Below, piece after piece: positions 53,345 through 62,546 of a DNA stretch of 64,000 nucleotides. Both the position numbers and the translations under genes were made by a program. Below the pieces are notes generated by a model that was not told where the DNA came from, did not search any database, and saw only the letters and a list, made by a program, of their open reading frames with translations. How positions within the stretch are numbered: position 1 is the first letter of the stretch; each line of letters starts with the position of its first letter. This stretch comes from Streptomyces spiralis (GTDB lineage: Bacteria; Actinomycetota; Actinomycetes; Streptomycetales; Streptomycetaceae): positions 54,547 to 118,546 of the forward strand of contig NZ_BNBC01000029.1 of the NCBI RefSeq assembly GCF_014654675.1, in the 5' to 3' direction.

Positions 53345-55468
53345 TCACACTCCCAGTTGCAGCCCGTCGGCCGCCTCCTCGACCAGGGCGAGTCCGAGTC
53401 TGCTGACCCGTACGGAGAAGGGGGCCCCGGCGACCCGCAGTCCCGTGAATCCGATCTCGCCGAGGGGTGCGGTGCGCACCGGGCGGAGCGTGACCGTCCG
53501 GGCCGGGGCGTCGGGGCGGATGCCCGCGAGCGTGGTCAGCAGCAGAACGACGGCGGCCGCTGCCGTGGCCGAGGGGCGACAGGCGGCGGGGTGGAGCACG
53601 GGGCCGCTGCCGTCGATGCGCTGCTCCCCGGCGAACATCTCGGGCAGCCGGTGACCGAAGGCCTCGGCCGCGGCCAGGACGCCGCGCAGCAGCGAACCGG
53701 CCTCCTTCTCGTAGCCCGCGGCGGCCAGTCCGGCGACGGCGACGGCCGTCTCCGCCACCCGTACCGCTCCGGAGCGGTGACCGAAGGGGTTGTATCCCGG
53801 CTCCTTCACGGCGAGCCCGCGCAGGCCCCAGCCCGAATCCATGGCCGGTGAGCCGAGCAGGCGGGCGAGCTGTTCGGTCTGCACCTTGTCGAGCAGCCCG
53901 GGCGCCGGCTCGCCCCCGCCCACCAGGCCCGTGTCCAAGAGGTGGACGGCGGCCGCGTCGAGGTGCGGCAGCAGGCGGCCGTCGGGTGCGCGGCCGGCGG
54001 CCGGTCTGCCACCGCCGCGGTCCTCGATCCAGAAGTCCTCCCTGAACGCGGTCCGCAACTGCTGCGCCCACTGCCGCAGCTCCGTGGCGCCGGGCCGGCC
54101 GAAGGCGTCGAGCAGATCGGCCCCGAGCACGGCCGCGCGGTGAGCGTGCGCCTGGGTCTCGCAGCGGACCGGTCGGCCGGGCAGCGGGTCGCACAGGTAC
54201 GTGCCGTCGCCCACGGCCGTGCTCAGCCAGGTCAAGCAGCGCTCAGCCGCGGGCAGCAGGCCCTCCGTCTCCCGCTCGGCGAGTCCCCAGCGGCGGGCTT
54301 CGGCGAGGAGGGCCGGGAAGAGCAGGGTGGCCTCCGTCCCGGTGCAGCCGGGTGGAAGGTGTGGGCCGGCGTCCCGCCGGGGCCCGGGAATCATGCCGTA
54401 CTGCGGGCCGGCGTCCGTGCGTTGGGTACGGGCGAGGGTACGGAGCGTGCCGGCCGCCAGCCGGGTGCCGAGGGGCAGCACCATGCGGGCTGCCACGAGC
54501 GCCTCGGCCGGCGCGAGGCCGCACCGCCAGGGCGCCCCCGCCGCCAGGTGCAGGTCGGAGGGGTGCATCGTATCGCGCAGCAGCAGGGCCTGGAGGTCGT
54601 CGATGCTGGTGTGCAGCAGTTCCGCCACTCCCGGGGCGTCGCCGGTGGCCCGTGCGGTGGCGAGGGGGCTCGTCGCCGTGCGGCCGGCCGCACGGACGGG
54701 TCCCGCACCGTCCTGACGTACGCGCAGTTCCACGCTCACCGTGGCGCCGGGGGCCAGTTCGAGCTCCCAGCGCAGCAGCCCCGCGGCCGCCAGCGCATCC
54801 GCGGGGGGCGGGTCGGCGGTGACGGAGGCGCTCGCGCCGGCGCGGGACCAGCGCAGGCCCGAGCCGCGGACGCTCGCGGGGAGTTCACCGCCCGCGTGGC
54901 CGGAGGCGATCTCGCCCAGTTCCGCCAGGTCCGTGCCGAGGGCCACCTCGAGGGGCAGACGCAGCGGCCGGGGAGAGGCGCTGCGCAGCGTGATCCGTTC
55001 CGCGCCCTCCGCGTCACGCGTGCGTTCCACGACCACGTCCGGGTCCGGGCCGGTGCCGGGGGACGCACGCAGGGTGCCGACGAAGCGGGCACGATCGGCC
55101 GCGGTCATCTGGGCCTGGACGATCAGCGGCTCGCGCCCGGCGACCCGCACCTGGCAGCGGGAGAGCAGGCGTCGGCCCGCACGGTAGAACCCCTCCAGGC
55201 CGCGGCCGCTCAGCTGCCCCCGCGCGGTGGAGATCACCAGCCCGGGCAGGGCTACGCAGATCATGGCGTCGTGGGTGGAGGGCAGGTCCATGGAACGGCG
55301 CCGAGCCGACGGCGACGCCGACCCGGTCCGTCGGTACGTCGGCGGCGGACGCCGTTCGCCGCTGTCGGTCCGGGGCCACGGAGGGCCGTCCCCCTCCCTG
55401 GCGGTCGGTACGGGGTCGCCGAGAACCGCGGCGTCGCCGGCGGTGCGGTGCGGAGTCGGCTGGTGCAT
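53345..55468 (-). CDS. Glycogen-debranching-enzyme-like protein (amylo-alpha-1,6-glucosidase N-terminal type)
   Basis: A 707-residue protein. After an about 60-residue low-complexity N-terminus, residues about 65-280 match the GDE N-terminal beta-domain (for example ISTARGQLSGRGLEGFYRAGR). Residues about 290-640 are an alpha-helical (six-hairpin-like) domain. Acidic candidates lie in EDFWIEDR and near GYNPFGHRSGAVR. Family members debranch glycogen or act on related glycans, and activity here is unproven. The ATG at 55468 follows AGGAAG. It is in a row of same-strand genes with gaps of 100-200 bases. Confidence 0.82.
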   Translation of the reverse strand: MHQPTPHRTAGDAAVLGDPVPTAREGDGPPWPRTDSGERRPPPTYRRTGSASPSARRRSMDLPSTHDAMICVALPGLVISTARGQLSGRGLEGFYRAGRRLLSRCQVRVAGREPLIVQAQMTAADRARFVGTLRASPGTGPDPDVVVERTRDAEGAERITLRSASPRPLRLPLEVALGTDLAELGEIASGHAGGELPASVRGSGLRWSRAGASASVTADPPPADALAAAGLLRWELELAPGATVSVELRVRQDGAGPVRAAGRTATSPLATARATGDAPGVAELLHTSIDDLQALLLRDTMHPSDLHLAAGAPWRCGLAPAEALVAARMVLPLGTRLAAGTLRTLARTQRTDAGPQYGMIPGPRRDAGPHLPPGCTGTEATLLFPALLAEARRWGLAERETEGLLPAAERCLTWLSTAVGDGTYLCDPLPGRPVRCETQAHAHRAAVLGADLLDAFGRPGATELRQWAQQLRTAFREDFWIEDRGGGRPAAGRAPDGRLLPHLDAAAVHLLDTGLVGGGEPAPGLLDKVQTEQLARLLGSPAMDSGWGLRGLAVKEPGYNPFGHRSGAVRVAETAVAVAGLAAAGYEKEAGSLLRGVLAAAEAFGHRLPEMFAGEQRIDGSGPVLHPAACRPSATAAAAVVLLLTTLAGIRPDAPARTVTLRPVRTAPLGEIGFTGLRVAGAPFSVRVSRLGLALVEEAADGLQLGV

Positions 55469-55680
55469 GGGCGGCTTCCTGTTGCGCTCTGTGGGCGTGG
55501 GACGTGTTCCGTGCCGGGCTTGGGCTCCGGAGGGGCGAGGGACGAGACGGCGGAGTGTGCTGATCAAGCGCTCCGCCACTCAGGTGAACGGACCACGCCT
55601 CGTCCGGGTCACGCCCATGGCCGGGGAAGACGACCGAACGGCGGCTGGTCGGATGCCGTGGGCCGCTCGCCCGGCCCTGC

Positions 55681-57393
55681 TCATGTGTCGTGCCGACGGA
55701 TCTCGCACCGTGGGTCCGCAACCGTGCGGCAGACGCCTCGGCGGCGGGTGCCGCTCCTCGCCGTGCCGCGCGGGCGGACGCGGCCCGGCTCCCTGGACGA
55801 GCCGGGGTGTGCGCTGCCGGTCCGGGCCGTCGCCGGGCGCGTCGCATCAGAACCCGCGCAGGCTGGGCCCGATCCCTCGGCGCGGGACCGAGGCGGCCGG
55901 GAGGACGACGCGTCCGGCATCGAGGGACAACTGCCTCCGGCGCCGGTCGCGGTAGGCCGGGCCACGGGCTCGGCGACGGCTTCGGTACTGCGCCCGTGCT
56001 CCCCCGCGCCGACCTCCGCCAGGTCTTCCGTCGCTGCACCGTTGCCGGCGTCCGCCGGGTCTTCCGTCGCTGCACCGTTCCTGCCGTCGAGACCTCGCGC
56101 GACGGCCCTTTCCGTACTGTCTCCCAGGTCGCGGTCTCCCCCGTCGTCCGTCTGTCCCGTGTTCTGCCGCGGGCTCCCGGTGCCAGCGTCTCCGGAAGCG
56201 GACCGCGCCCGCGCCTCGCGCTCCGCGCGCAGGCAGCGGCGGACCGATTCCGGGTCCAGGCCCTCGTTGCAGGCCTGGTGCAGAAGGCGGGCGAAGAGGT
56301 AGTCGGGGTCCGCGCCCAGCGCCATGGCCAGGGCCTCCCTGGCCTCGATGCCGTCACCGACGGACCAGGCCACCCAACCCGCGAGGGTCAGCGGCGCAGC
56401 GGCGTGCTCGCCGTACGGGCCGACGCAGCGGCGGGCCAGGGCTCGCCACAGCCGCAGTGCCGGGCCCGCCTCGTCACCTTCCATCCACTCGGCCGCACGG
56501 TCGCGCGTGGTGCGGTCCTGCAGGCCGAGGATCAGCGTGGCGGCTTCCTCGTCCTGGAGCAGTCGGTCGTCACGGAGGTCGGCGGCATCGGCCCCGGAGG
56601 CGGCGGGTGCCTCGGCGAACCGCCGCATCACGCGCTCGGCGAGCCCCAGGGTCTTCTCGGCCACGGCAGTGCGGCTGGCCTCGTCGAGGATCTTGGGCAC
56701 CAGGGCCATGCCGGCGGCGTCCAGCGCGATCTCCTGGCTCCGGGCGGCGGAGGTCTCCCAGGGGAGCAGCCTGGCACGCAACTCCCGCAGGCTGCCCCGC
56801 ACCTGGATTCCGGCGTAGGCCGCCGCGGCGGCCAGCACGGAGGTGCCGGGCAGCCCCATGGGCAGTCCCTCGTCGGGACAGCACCTGTCGTTCGGGCAGC
56901 AGTAGGACCAGAAGCGGCCGCCGGAGATGCACAGCGCCTCGATCACCGGAACGTCGAGGCGGCCGCACTCCGTGCGCAGCTTCTGGGCCAGCGGCCGCAG
57001 CCGCTCCATGACCTCTCGCCCCGACTCCCCCGCCGAGGGCTCCTGGCACAGAAACACGACCATCTGTTCGGGCTTGACGCCCCGGCGCTCGCCTCCCGTG
57101 ATCAGGCCCTGTGCCAGCTGGCGGGCCGCCGACGGCCAGTCGTCGGTGTGGGGAGGGATGCCCAGCCTGGCACGGCCGCCGAACCGGCCGCGTCCGCCCT
57201 GGTCGTGCAGCGCGACCAGCACGATGCTGTCCTCGGGTCGGTACCCGAGCAGATACGGCAGGGCGTCCGCGAGTTCGGCCGGGGTGCGCAGGGTGACCTG
57301 GTGTTCGGGGCCGGGTCCTTCGTAGGAGCCGGGTCCACCGTAGGAGACGTCGCCGTTGCCGAAGGGTCCGGTCGTTTCGCTGTGATTCGTCAT
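55681..57393 (-). CDS. DUF4192 protein
   Basis: A 570-residue protein of the DUF4192 family, found in many actinomycetes; function unknown. The folded part is about 30-390, with a Cys-rich loop SYCCPNDRCCPDEG (near 165-178) that looks metal-binding. The last about 180 residues are low-complexity, with a short internal repeat NGAATED. The ATG at 57393 is the likely start. It sits 115 bases downstream of the RecQ-like helicase gene on the same strand. A role in DNA metabolism is only a guess from context. Confidence 0.85.
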   Translation of the reverse strand: MTNHSETTGPFGNGDVSYGGPGSYEGPGPEHQVTLRTPAELADALPYLLGYRPEDSIVLVALHDQGGRGRFGGRARLGIPPHTDDWPSAARQLAQGLITGGERRGVKPEQMVVFLCQEPSAGESGREVMERLRPLAQKLRTECGRLDVPVIEALCISGGRFWSYCCPNDRCCPDEGLPMGLPGTSVLAAAAAYAGIQVRGSLRELRARLLPWETSAARSQEIALDAAGMALVPKILDEASRTAVAEKTLGLAERVMRRFAEAPAASGADAADLRDDRLLQDEEAATLILGLQDRTTRDRAAEWMEGDEAGPALRLWRALARRCVGPYGEHAAAPLTLAGWVAWSVGDGIEAREALAMALGADPDYLFARLLHQACNEGLDPESVRRCLRAEREARARSASGDAGTGSPRQNTGQTDDGGDRDLGDSTERAVARGLDGRNGAATEDPADAGNGAATEDLAEVGAGEHGRSTEAVAEPVARPTATGAGGSCPSMPDASSSRPPRSRAEGSGPACAGSDATRPATARTGSAHPGSSREPGRVRPRGTARSGTRRRGVCRTVADPRCEIRRHDT

Positions 57394-57508
57394 GCGTCGA
57401 CGATCTCGCGGAACTCCGATCTCCGCTTGAGCCTGTGGATAACTCCCATCAGGGACACATCAAACGACTCGGCCCATCACGCCAGGAAACCCATCCAACG
57501 GGGCAAGC

Positions 57509-59668
57509 TCAGGCAGTCGCGGCAAGCACCAACGGAAGAACGCCTTCACTGCCCGCCCGACGAAGGAGACGAGCGGTGACGGCGAGGGTCCAGCCGGAGT
57601 CGGTGTAGTCGTCCACGAGCAGGACGGGACCGGGCGAGCCGGCCAGGGCGGCAGCCAGCTCCTGAGGAACGGTGAAGGCGCCGGACAGCGCCCTGAGGCG
57701 TTGGGCGGAGTTGCTGCGGTGTGCCGCGTGCGCACCGCTCGGTGCGGTGTACGCCAGGGCGCCCAGGAAGGGCAGGCGGCCGATGGACGCGATGCCCTGG
57801 GCGAGGGAACCGACCAGGTGCGGCCGGGTCAGGGACGGCACAGCGACGACTCCTACCGGCCGCGCCGAGGCGTCCGGGACGCCGGGCGCCCAGCCGCCCG
57901 GAGAGCGCGCCCAGTCGGCGAGGACCGCCACGGCGGCCCGCAGCACGTCGTCGGGGACCGGGCCGTCGGGCGCACCCTCGGCCAGCAGCGGGCGCAGCCG
58001 GTTGCCCCAGCCGATGTCCGAGAGCCGCCCCAGGGCACGCCCCGTGGAGCACTGCTCACCGGCTGGGATGCGCCCCTTGAGGTCGATGCCCAGTGCGGTC
58101 ATACCCGTCGGCCACATCCTGCGCGGCTCGATCTCCACTCCCGGGCGATCCAGTTCCTTCGCCGCCCCCGCCAGGGCCTCCGGCGAGACGGAGGAATCGG
58201 TCCAGGCCCCCGCGCAGTTGTCGCAACGGCCGCACGGGGCGGCCCCCTCGTCGTCCAGCTGCCGCCGCAGGAACTCCATCCGGCACCCGGTCGTGCTCGC
58301 GTAGTCGCGCATGGCCTGCCGCTCGGCCGCCCTCTGGCGCGCCACCCGGGCGTACCGCTCGGAGTCGTAGACCCATGGTTCGCCGGTGGAGATCCACCCG
58401 CCCTTCACCCGCTTCACGGCACCGTCCACGTCGAGCACCTTGAGCATGGCCTCCAGACGGGTGCGCCGGAGATCGACGAGGGCCTCCAGAGCCGGCACGG
58501 ACAGCGGTCGTCCCGCGTCGGCGAGGGCCGAGAGGGTCTGGCGGACCTGCGACTCTGGCGGGAAGGCTGTATCGGCGAAGTAGCGCCAGATGGCCTCGTC
58601 CTCCTTGCCCGGCAGCAGCAGTACATCCGCGTGCTCGACACCGCGACCCGCGCGGCCGACCTGCTGGTAGTAGGCGATCGGCGAGGACGGTGAGCCCAGG
58701 TGCACCACGAAACCCAGGTCCGGCTTGTCGAAGCCCATCCCGAGCGCCGACGTGGCGACCAGCGCCTTGACCCGGTTCTCCAGCAGGTCGGCCTCGGCCT
58801 GCAGCCGGTCGGCGTTCTCCGTGCGCCCGGTGTAGGAGGCCACCCGGAAGCCGCGCTGCCGCAGAAAGGCGGCGGCCTCCTCGGCCGCGGCCACCGTCAG
58901 CGCGTAGACGATCCCGGAGCCGGGCAGCTCGTCCAGGTGCTCGGCCAGCCACGCCAGGCGGTGCGCGGCGTCCGGCAGCCGGACCACACCGAGCCGCAGG
59001 CTCTCCCTGTCCAGTGGGCCGCGCAGCACCAGGGCCTCACCGGCACCCGTGCCCAACTGCTCCGCCACGTCCGCGGTGACCCGCGCGTTGGCCGTCGCCG
59101 TCGTGGCCAGCACCGGCACACCGGCCGGCAGCTCCGCCAGCATCGCCCGCAGCCGGCGGTAGTCGGGGCGGAAGTCGTGCCCCCAGTCGGAGATGCAGTG
59201 CGCCTCGTCGACCACCAGCAGGCCGGTGGTGGCCGCGAGCCGGGGAAGCAGTTGATCACGAAAATCCACCGAATTCAGGCGTTCCGGGCTGACGAGGAGG
59301 ACGTCGGTCTCGCCGCGTTCGACCTCCCCGTGGATGGCGTCCCATTCCTCCGGATTGGCCGAGTTGATGGTGCGCGCCCGGATACCGGCCCGCGCCGCCG
59401 ACTCGACCTGATTGCGCATCAACGCCAGCAGCGGCGAGACGATCACCGTGGGGCCGGATCCACGTCGGCGCAGCAGTGCGGTGGCGACGAAGTACACCGC
59501 GGACTTGCCCCAGCCGGTGCGCTGCACCACCAGAGCACGGCGGCGCTCCTCCACCAGAGCCGCCACCGCCTGCCACTGATCCTCCCGCAGCCGCGCCGAC
59601 GCCCCGGGGTCACCGACCAGTTCGGCGAGGATGGCGTCGGCCTCGGCGCGGAGCTTCAGATCGTCCAT
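57509..59668 (-). CDS. RecQ-family DNA helicase with phosphoribosyltransferase-like C-terminal motif
   Basis: A 719-residue 3'-5' helicase. Walker A is TGWGKS (51-56), DEAH is at 154-157, and helicase motifs continue through VATSALGMGFDKPD (near 310) and QVGRAGRG. A zinc-binding segment with CGRCDNC follows near residue 475. The C-terminal about 130 residues are not the usual RecQ HRDC domain: they end with VLLVDDYTDSGWT (683-694), the PRPP-loop motif of phosphoribosyltransferases such as ComFC. The ATG at 59668 is supported by the family start. It stands first in a same-strand row that runs to hrdB. Confidence 0.92.
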   Translation of the reverse strand: MDDLKLRAEADAILAELVGDPGASARLREDQWQAVAALVEERRRALVVQRTGWGKSAVYFVATALLRRRGSGPTVIVSPLLALMRNQVESAARAGIRARTINSANPEEWDAIHGEVERGETDVLLVSPERLNSVDFRDQLLPRLAATTGLLVVDEAHCISDWGHDFRPDYRRLRAMLAELPAGVPVLATTATANARVTADVAEQLGTGAGEALVLRGPLDRESLRLGVVRLPDAAHRLAWLAEHLDELPGSGIVYALTVAAAEEAAAFLRQRGFRVASYTGRTENADRLQAEADLLENRVKALVATSALGMGFDKPDLGFVVHLGSPSSPIAYYQQVGRAGRGVEHADVLLLPGKEDEAIWRYFADTAFPPESQVRQTLSALADAGRPLSVPALEALVDLRRTRLEAMLKVLDVDGAVKRVKGGWISTGEPWVYDSERYARVARQRAAERQAMRDYASTTGCRMEFLRRQLDDEGAAPCGRCDNCAGAWTDSSVSPEALAGAAKELDRPGVEIEPRRMWPTGMTALGIDLKGRIPAGEQCSTGRALGRLSDIGWGNRLRPLLAEGAPDGPVPDDVLRAAVAVLADWARSPGGWAPGVPDASARPVGVVAVPSLTRPHLVGSLAQGIASIGRLPFLGALAYTAPSGAHAAHRSNSAQRLRALSGAFTVPQELAAALAGSPGPVLLVDDYTDSGWTLAVTARLLRRAGSEGVLPLVLAATA

Positions 59669-60053
59669 ACCCCCATGCAACCCGACGCCACTGACAATCG
59701 GCCACTTCACATCGCGTGACGACCGGCTCACAAGGCACCGTCGGTGCCTGTTCCGGGGGGTGATGTCGCAGGTCCTCACCGTTCAGGGCCGAGTGCGCAC
59801 CGGGCGCGTACCGAGCGTGTCGGACCGGCTGCTCAGGCGTCGCGCGACGACACACGGGGTAGGGATATAAGACACGGGTCACCTGATAACGGTCGGTGGC
59901 CCCAATTGCTCGTTGCCGCATCCCAGTTCGACAGGAAGAATTGAAGTCCGCTCCCCGCACGGCTCGGCCGTGGTCCGGTAGGGCTCTGCTGCGGTGTGCG
60001 CTCCCCCGAATCCGACCCCGCCCGTGCGTGGGCGCGTAGCCGAAGGGAGGAAC
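59669..60053. other. Divergent gap upstream of the helicase gene
   Basis: 385 bases without a gene. An A/T-rich island GGGATATAAGACAC lies at 59862-59875 and ACCTGATAACGG at 59881-59892, which are the likeliest promoter elements for either flanking gene. No notable repeat or hairpin. Confidence 0.5.
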
Positions 60054-60668
60054 GTGACCTTCGGATTCGCTCCTTCATCGGCGGCATCGTTGTCGACGTC
60101 TGCCGCCTCCGCCCATCGCGTGCTCGAGCCTGCGGAGTGGGCCGCCGCGGGCATCCCTTTGCTGCGCAATCCGCGGGAGGTCGTCAGCGGACTGCACGCC
60201 CGGCACCACCCCGGGCCGGCCACCGCCGTCGTCGCGGTGCTCGACCCGGACGAGCGGCTGCGCGCGAGCGCCTCGTTCGTGCGCCGTCCGGCGCCCGCCG
60301 ACGGCTGGATGTTCCGCAACGCGCTGCTCGCCCAGTTGCGTCGGGTCATCCCGCACGACCTGCGGCGCCGCACTCCGGTGCGGACCGCCGTGCTGCTCTA
60401 CTGCCGCGACGGCGACGCGCGTTGGACGGAGGAGGACGGCGCGTGGATGTGGGGCCTGCGTGACGCCTGCACGCTGCACGGTCTGCGCTGCGGGGCGTAC
60501 ATCACGCTGACCCGGGACGGCTGGCAGGTGCTCGGCGAGGGCCGCGGCGGCCGCCGCCCGAACGCCGGCTCCGCGCCCGAACCCTTCGACGGCACCGTGA
60601 TGCCGCCCGCGCTGCCCCGCACCGGGGGCGCCGCGTCCGAAGTGCTGCGCCGCGTGGCAGCCCGCTGA
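60054..60668 (+). CDS. Conserved hypothetical protein, 204 aa
   Basis: A soluble 204-residue protein, predicted alpha/beta, with Arg/His-rich strands (TAVLLYCRDGDARW, then TLHGLRCGAYITL). The fold hints at a small enzyme or binding protein, but I recognise no motif. The start is a GTG at 60054 with a strong GGGAGG eight bases upstream. It is divergent from the RecQ-like gene and is followed by nearly 400 bases of gap. In Streptomyces it keeps this neighbourhood between the helicase and rnhB. Confidence 0.75.
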   Translation: MTFGFAPSSAASLSTSAASAHRVLEPAEWAAAGIPLLRNPREVVSGLHARHHPGPATAVVAVLDPDERLRASASFVRRPAPADGWMFRNALLAQLRRVIPHDLRRRTPVRTAVLLYCRDGDARWTEEDGAWMWGLRDACTLHGLRCGAYITLTRDGWQVLGEGRGGRRPNAGSAPEPFDGTVMPPALPRTGGAASEVLRRVAAR

Positions 60669-61063
60669 ACACACGCGGTGGTCCGACGGCCTCCGGGTTT
60701 CCAGGGCTGCTCGTCGGCATCCGAGCCGTACGACACCTGCGATGCTCGAGCCGTACGCCCCCGCAGCCGTGCCCGAGCCCGAGCGACGCTCACCGGGGCC
60801 TGCCGAGGATGCCGGACGCTGCCGCCGACGGCATGAAGGCGTACGGGCCGGCGCCAAGGCATGCGGGGCAGCGCCCCAGTGGCACGGCTCCGCTCGTCCG
60901 CCCCCGCCCCAGGCCTTTCGCGTCCGGGCACGCCGCACAGAGCCGGCCGCCGCGTCTTTCGGGCACGCCGAACCAGCCGTCGCGCGGTGACCCCGCTGCG
61001 ACGGCTGTCGCCGTGCACGGCCCCGGACGGGAGGCCGGGCGACCCGGACCTGCCGGAGGCGAC
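60669..61063. other. Gap between convergent genes
   Basis: 395 bases between two genes that end here. Open frames on both strands have low-complexity products and no ribosome sites, so I call no gene. I see no strong terminator hairpin, which is unusual for such a place in this window. A short inverted word around AGCCGTACG appears twice (60723-60731 and 60749-60757). Confidence 0.45.
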
Positions 61064-61693
61064 TCAGACGCCCGCGCCGAGCACCGAGTTGATCTTCTGG
61101 GGGTCACCACAGACGATCAACAACGCGCCGGCCCGGGAGTGTGCCAGAGGCAGGGCCGTGGCAGCGGCGACGTCGGTGCCGCCGTTGACGGCGACCACGA
61201 CCACGGGACGGGAGGCGGCACGAGAGGCCACGGCAGCGTCCATGTAGAAGACGTCGTCGCCGGCGTCGTGCTGCGCCCAGTAGGACGCTTCACCGAAGGA
61301 CAGCTCGTGCGCGGCCCAGGGGTGCGAGTCACCGGTGGTGATCACCAGCACCTCTCCGGGGGCACGACCCGACTCGAGAAGCAGGTCGACCGCTTCCTCG
61401 GCCGCGTCGAGCGCACCCTCGGCCGAGGCCGGGATCAGCTGGATCTGCGGGGCCGCCGAGGCGGCGGGGGCAGCCGGACCCGAGGGCCCGGGCTTGGTCG
61501 CGGCCACGTCCCGCGGCGCACGTTGCACCGGCGACGCGGGCCGCAGGGGGCCGGGACGTCCGGGGCGCGGCGGGGCCGCGGGGCGGGGGCCTGGTACGGG
61601 ACGGGGGGTCGGCGCGGTGCGGCCGGTGGCCGGAGTGACGCGGGGACCCTGGGCACTCTCGTGAATCTGAGGCTCCTCGGGAATGAGAGGCAT
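61064..61693 (-). CDS. Hypothetical protein with a helicase motif VI-like end
   Basis: A 209-residue protein. The first about 80 residues are Pro/Arg/Ala-rich and probably disordered. The rest is a compact domain whose end, LPLAHSRAGALLIVCGD, resembles the last conserved block of UvrD/Rep-type helicases (AxTRAxxxLxVxGD). There is no Walker A or DEAD-type motif, so it is not a helicase itself. The ATG at 61693 has no ribosome site and follows an A/T-rich palindrome. It lies downstream of rnhB on the same strand. Function is unknown. Confidence 0.72.
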   Translation of the reverse strand: MPLIPEEPQIHESAQGPRVTPATGRTAPTPRPVPGPRPAAPPRPGRPGPLRPASPVQRAPRDVAATKPGPSGPAAPAASAAPQIQLIPASAEGALDAAEEAVDLLLESGRAPGEVLVITTGDSHPWAAHELSFGEASYWAQHDAGDDVFYMDAAVASRAASRPVVVVAVNGGTDVAAATALPLAHSRAGALLIVCGDPQKINSVLGAGV

Positions 61694-61697
61694 GGGC

Positions 61698-61709
61698 TGA
61701 TATTTATCA
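61698..61709. promoter_or_regulatory. A/T-rich palindrome at the start of the 209-aa gene
   Basis: TGATA-TT-TATCA is a perfect inverted repeat 4 bases before the ATG at 61693. In such a GC-rich genome a 12-base A/T-dominated palindrome at a start codon, without a ribosome site, points to an operator or to a -10 element of a leaderless transcript. Confidence 0.5.
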
Positions 61710-61761
61710 AACGTTGGTGCGGCTCACGCGGGCGGGTGGCCCATCGGGGCAAGCAGAACCG

Positions 61762-62463
61762 TCAGAAGTCGAAGCCGAGCTGACCCTCGATCTCCGGAAC
61801 GCCTCCACCTGCCCAGGCACGGGCCTTCTTGAGGTGCCGCCACCGGGGCAGCGCATCAAGATACGCCCACGACAGCCGGTGGTACGGGGTGGGTCCCCGC
61901 TCCTCCAGCGCGGCCCTGTGCACGGGCGACGGGTATCCGGCATTGGCCGCAAACCCGAAGTCTGCATGGTCGATACCCAGTTCGGCCATCATTTTGTCGC
62001 GGTGAACCTTGGCGATCACCGAAGCCGCCGCCACGGCCACGCACGACTGGTCACCCTTGATGACCGTACGAACCATCCAGGGGGCGCCGAGGTAGTCGTG
62101 CTTCCCGTCGAGGATGACCGCGTCCGGACGGACGGGAAGTCCCTCCAGGGCGCGCACGGCCGCGAGCCGCAGTGCGGCCGTCATCCCCAGGTCGTCGATC
62201 TCCTCCGGCGAGGCATGCCCGAGGGCATACGCCGTGACCCACTTCCGCAGCTCCATGTCGAGCTCGGTGCGCCGCTTGATGGTGAGCAGCTTGGAATCGG
62301 TGAGGCCCAAGGGAGGCCGGCGCAGTCCGGTGACCGCCGCGCAGACGGTGACGGGCCCGGCCCACGCGCCGCGCCCCACCTCGTCGACACCGGCAATGAC
62401 CTTCGCTCCGGTCGTGGCTCGGAGGGAGCGCTCGACGGTGTGAGTAGGTGGTTCGTACGGCAT
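61762..62463 (-). CDS. rnhB: Ribonuclease HII
   Basis: Removes ribonucleotides from DNA and RNA primers. It has 233 residues. The family motif DEVGRG gives catalytic D27 and E28, with further Asp in VILDG (near 118) and a late Asp in the DFGFAANAGY region. The ATG at 62463 follows AAGGGCGCC. The N-terminus MPYEPPTHTVER precedes a strand as in other actinomycete enzymes. It is followed on the same strand by the 209-residue gene after 68 bases. Confidence 0.95.
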   Translation of the reverse strand: MPYEPPTHTVERSLRATTGAKVIAGVDEVGRGAWAGPVTVCAAVTGLRRPPLGLTDSKLLTIKRRTELDMELRKWVTAYALGHASPEEIDDLGMTAALRLAAVRALEGLPVRPDAVILDGKHDYLGAPWMVRTVIKGDQSCVAVAAASVIAKVHRDKMMAELGIDHADFGFAANAGYPSPVHRAALEERGPTPYHRLSWAYLDALPRWRHLKKARAWAGGGVPEIEGQLGFDF

Positions 62464-62546
62464 GGCGCCCTTAGCCTACGCCGCCCGGATCCCGCCGCGA
62501 CACCCCGGTTTCCTCCCGCGGACGCACCACCCGCGGGGCCCGGCGG

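Noticed and set aside
60809..61783. Plus-strand frame of 324 codons over the rnhB-side genes
   Set aside because: Antisense to the 209-residue gene, with no ribosome site and Gly/Arg-rich product; a shadow of the real frame.
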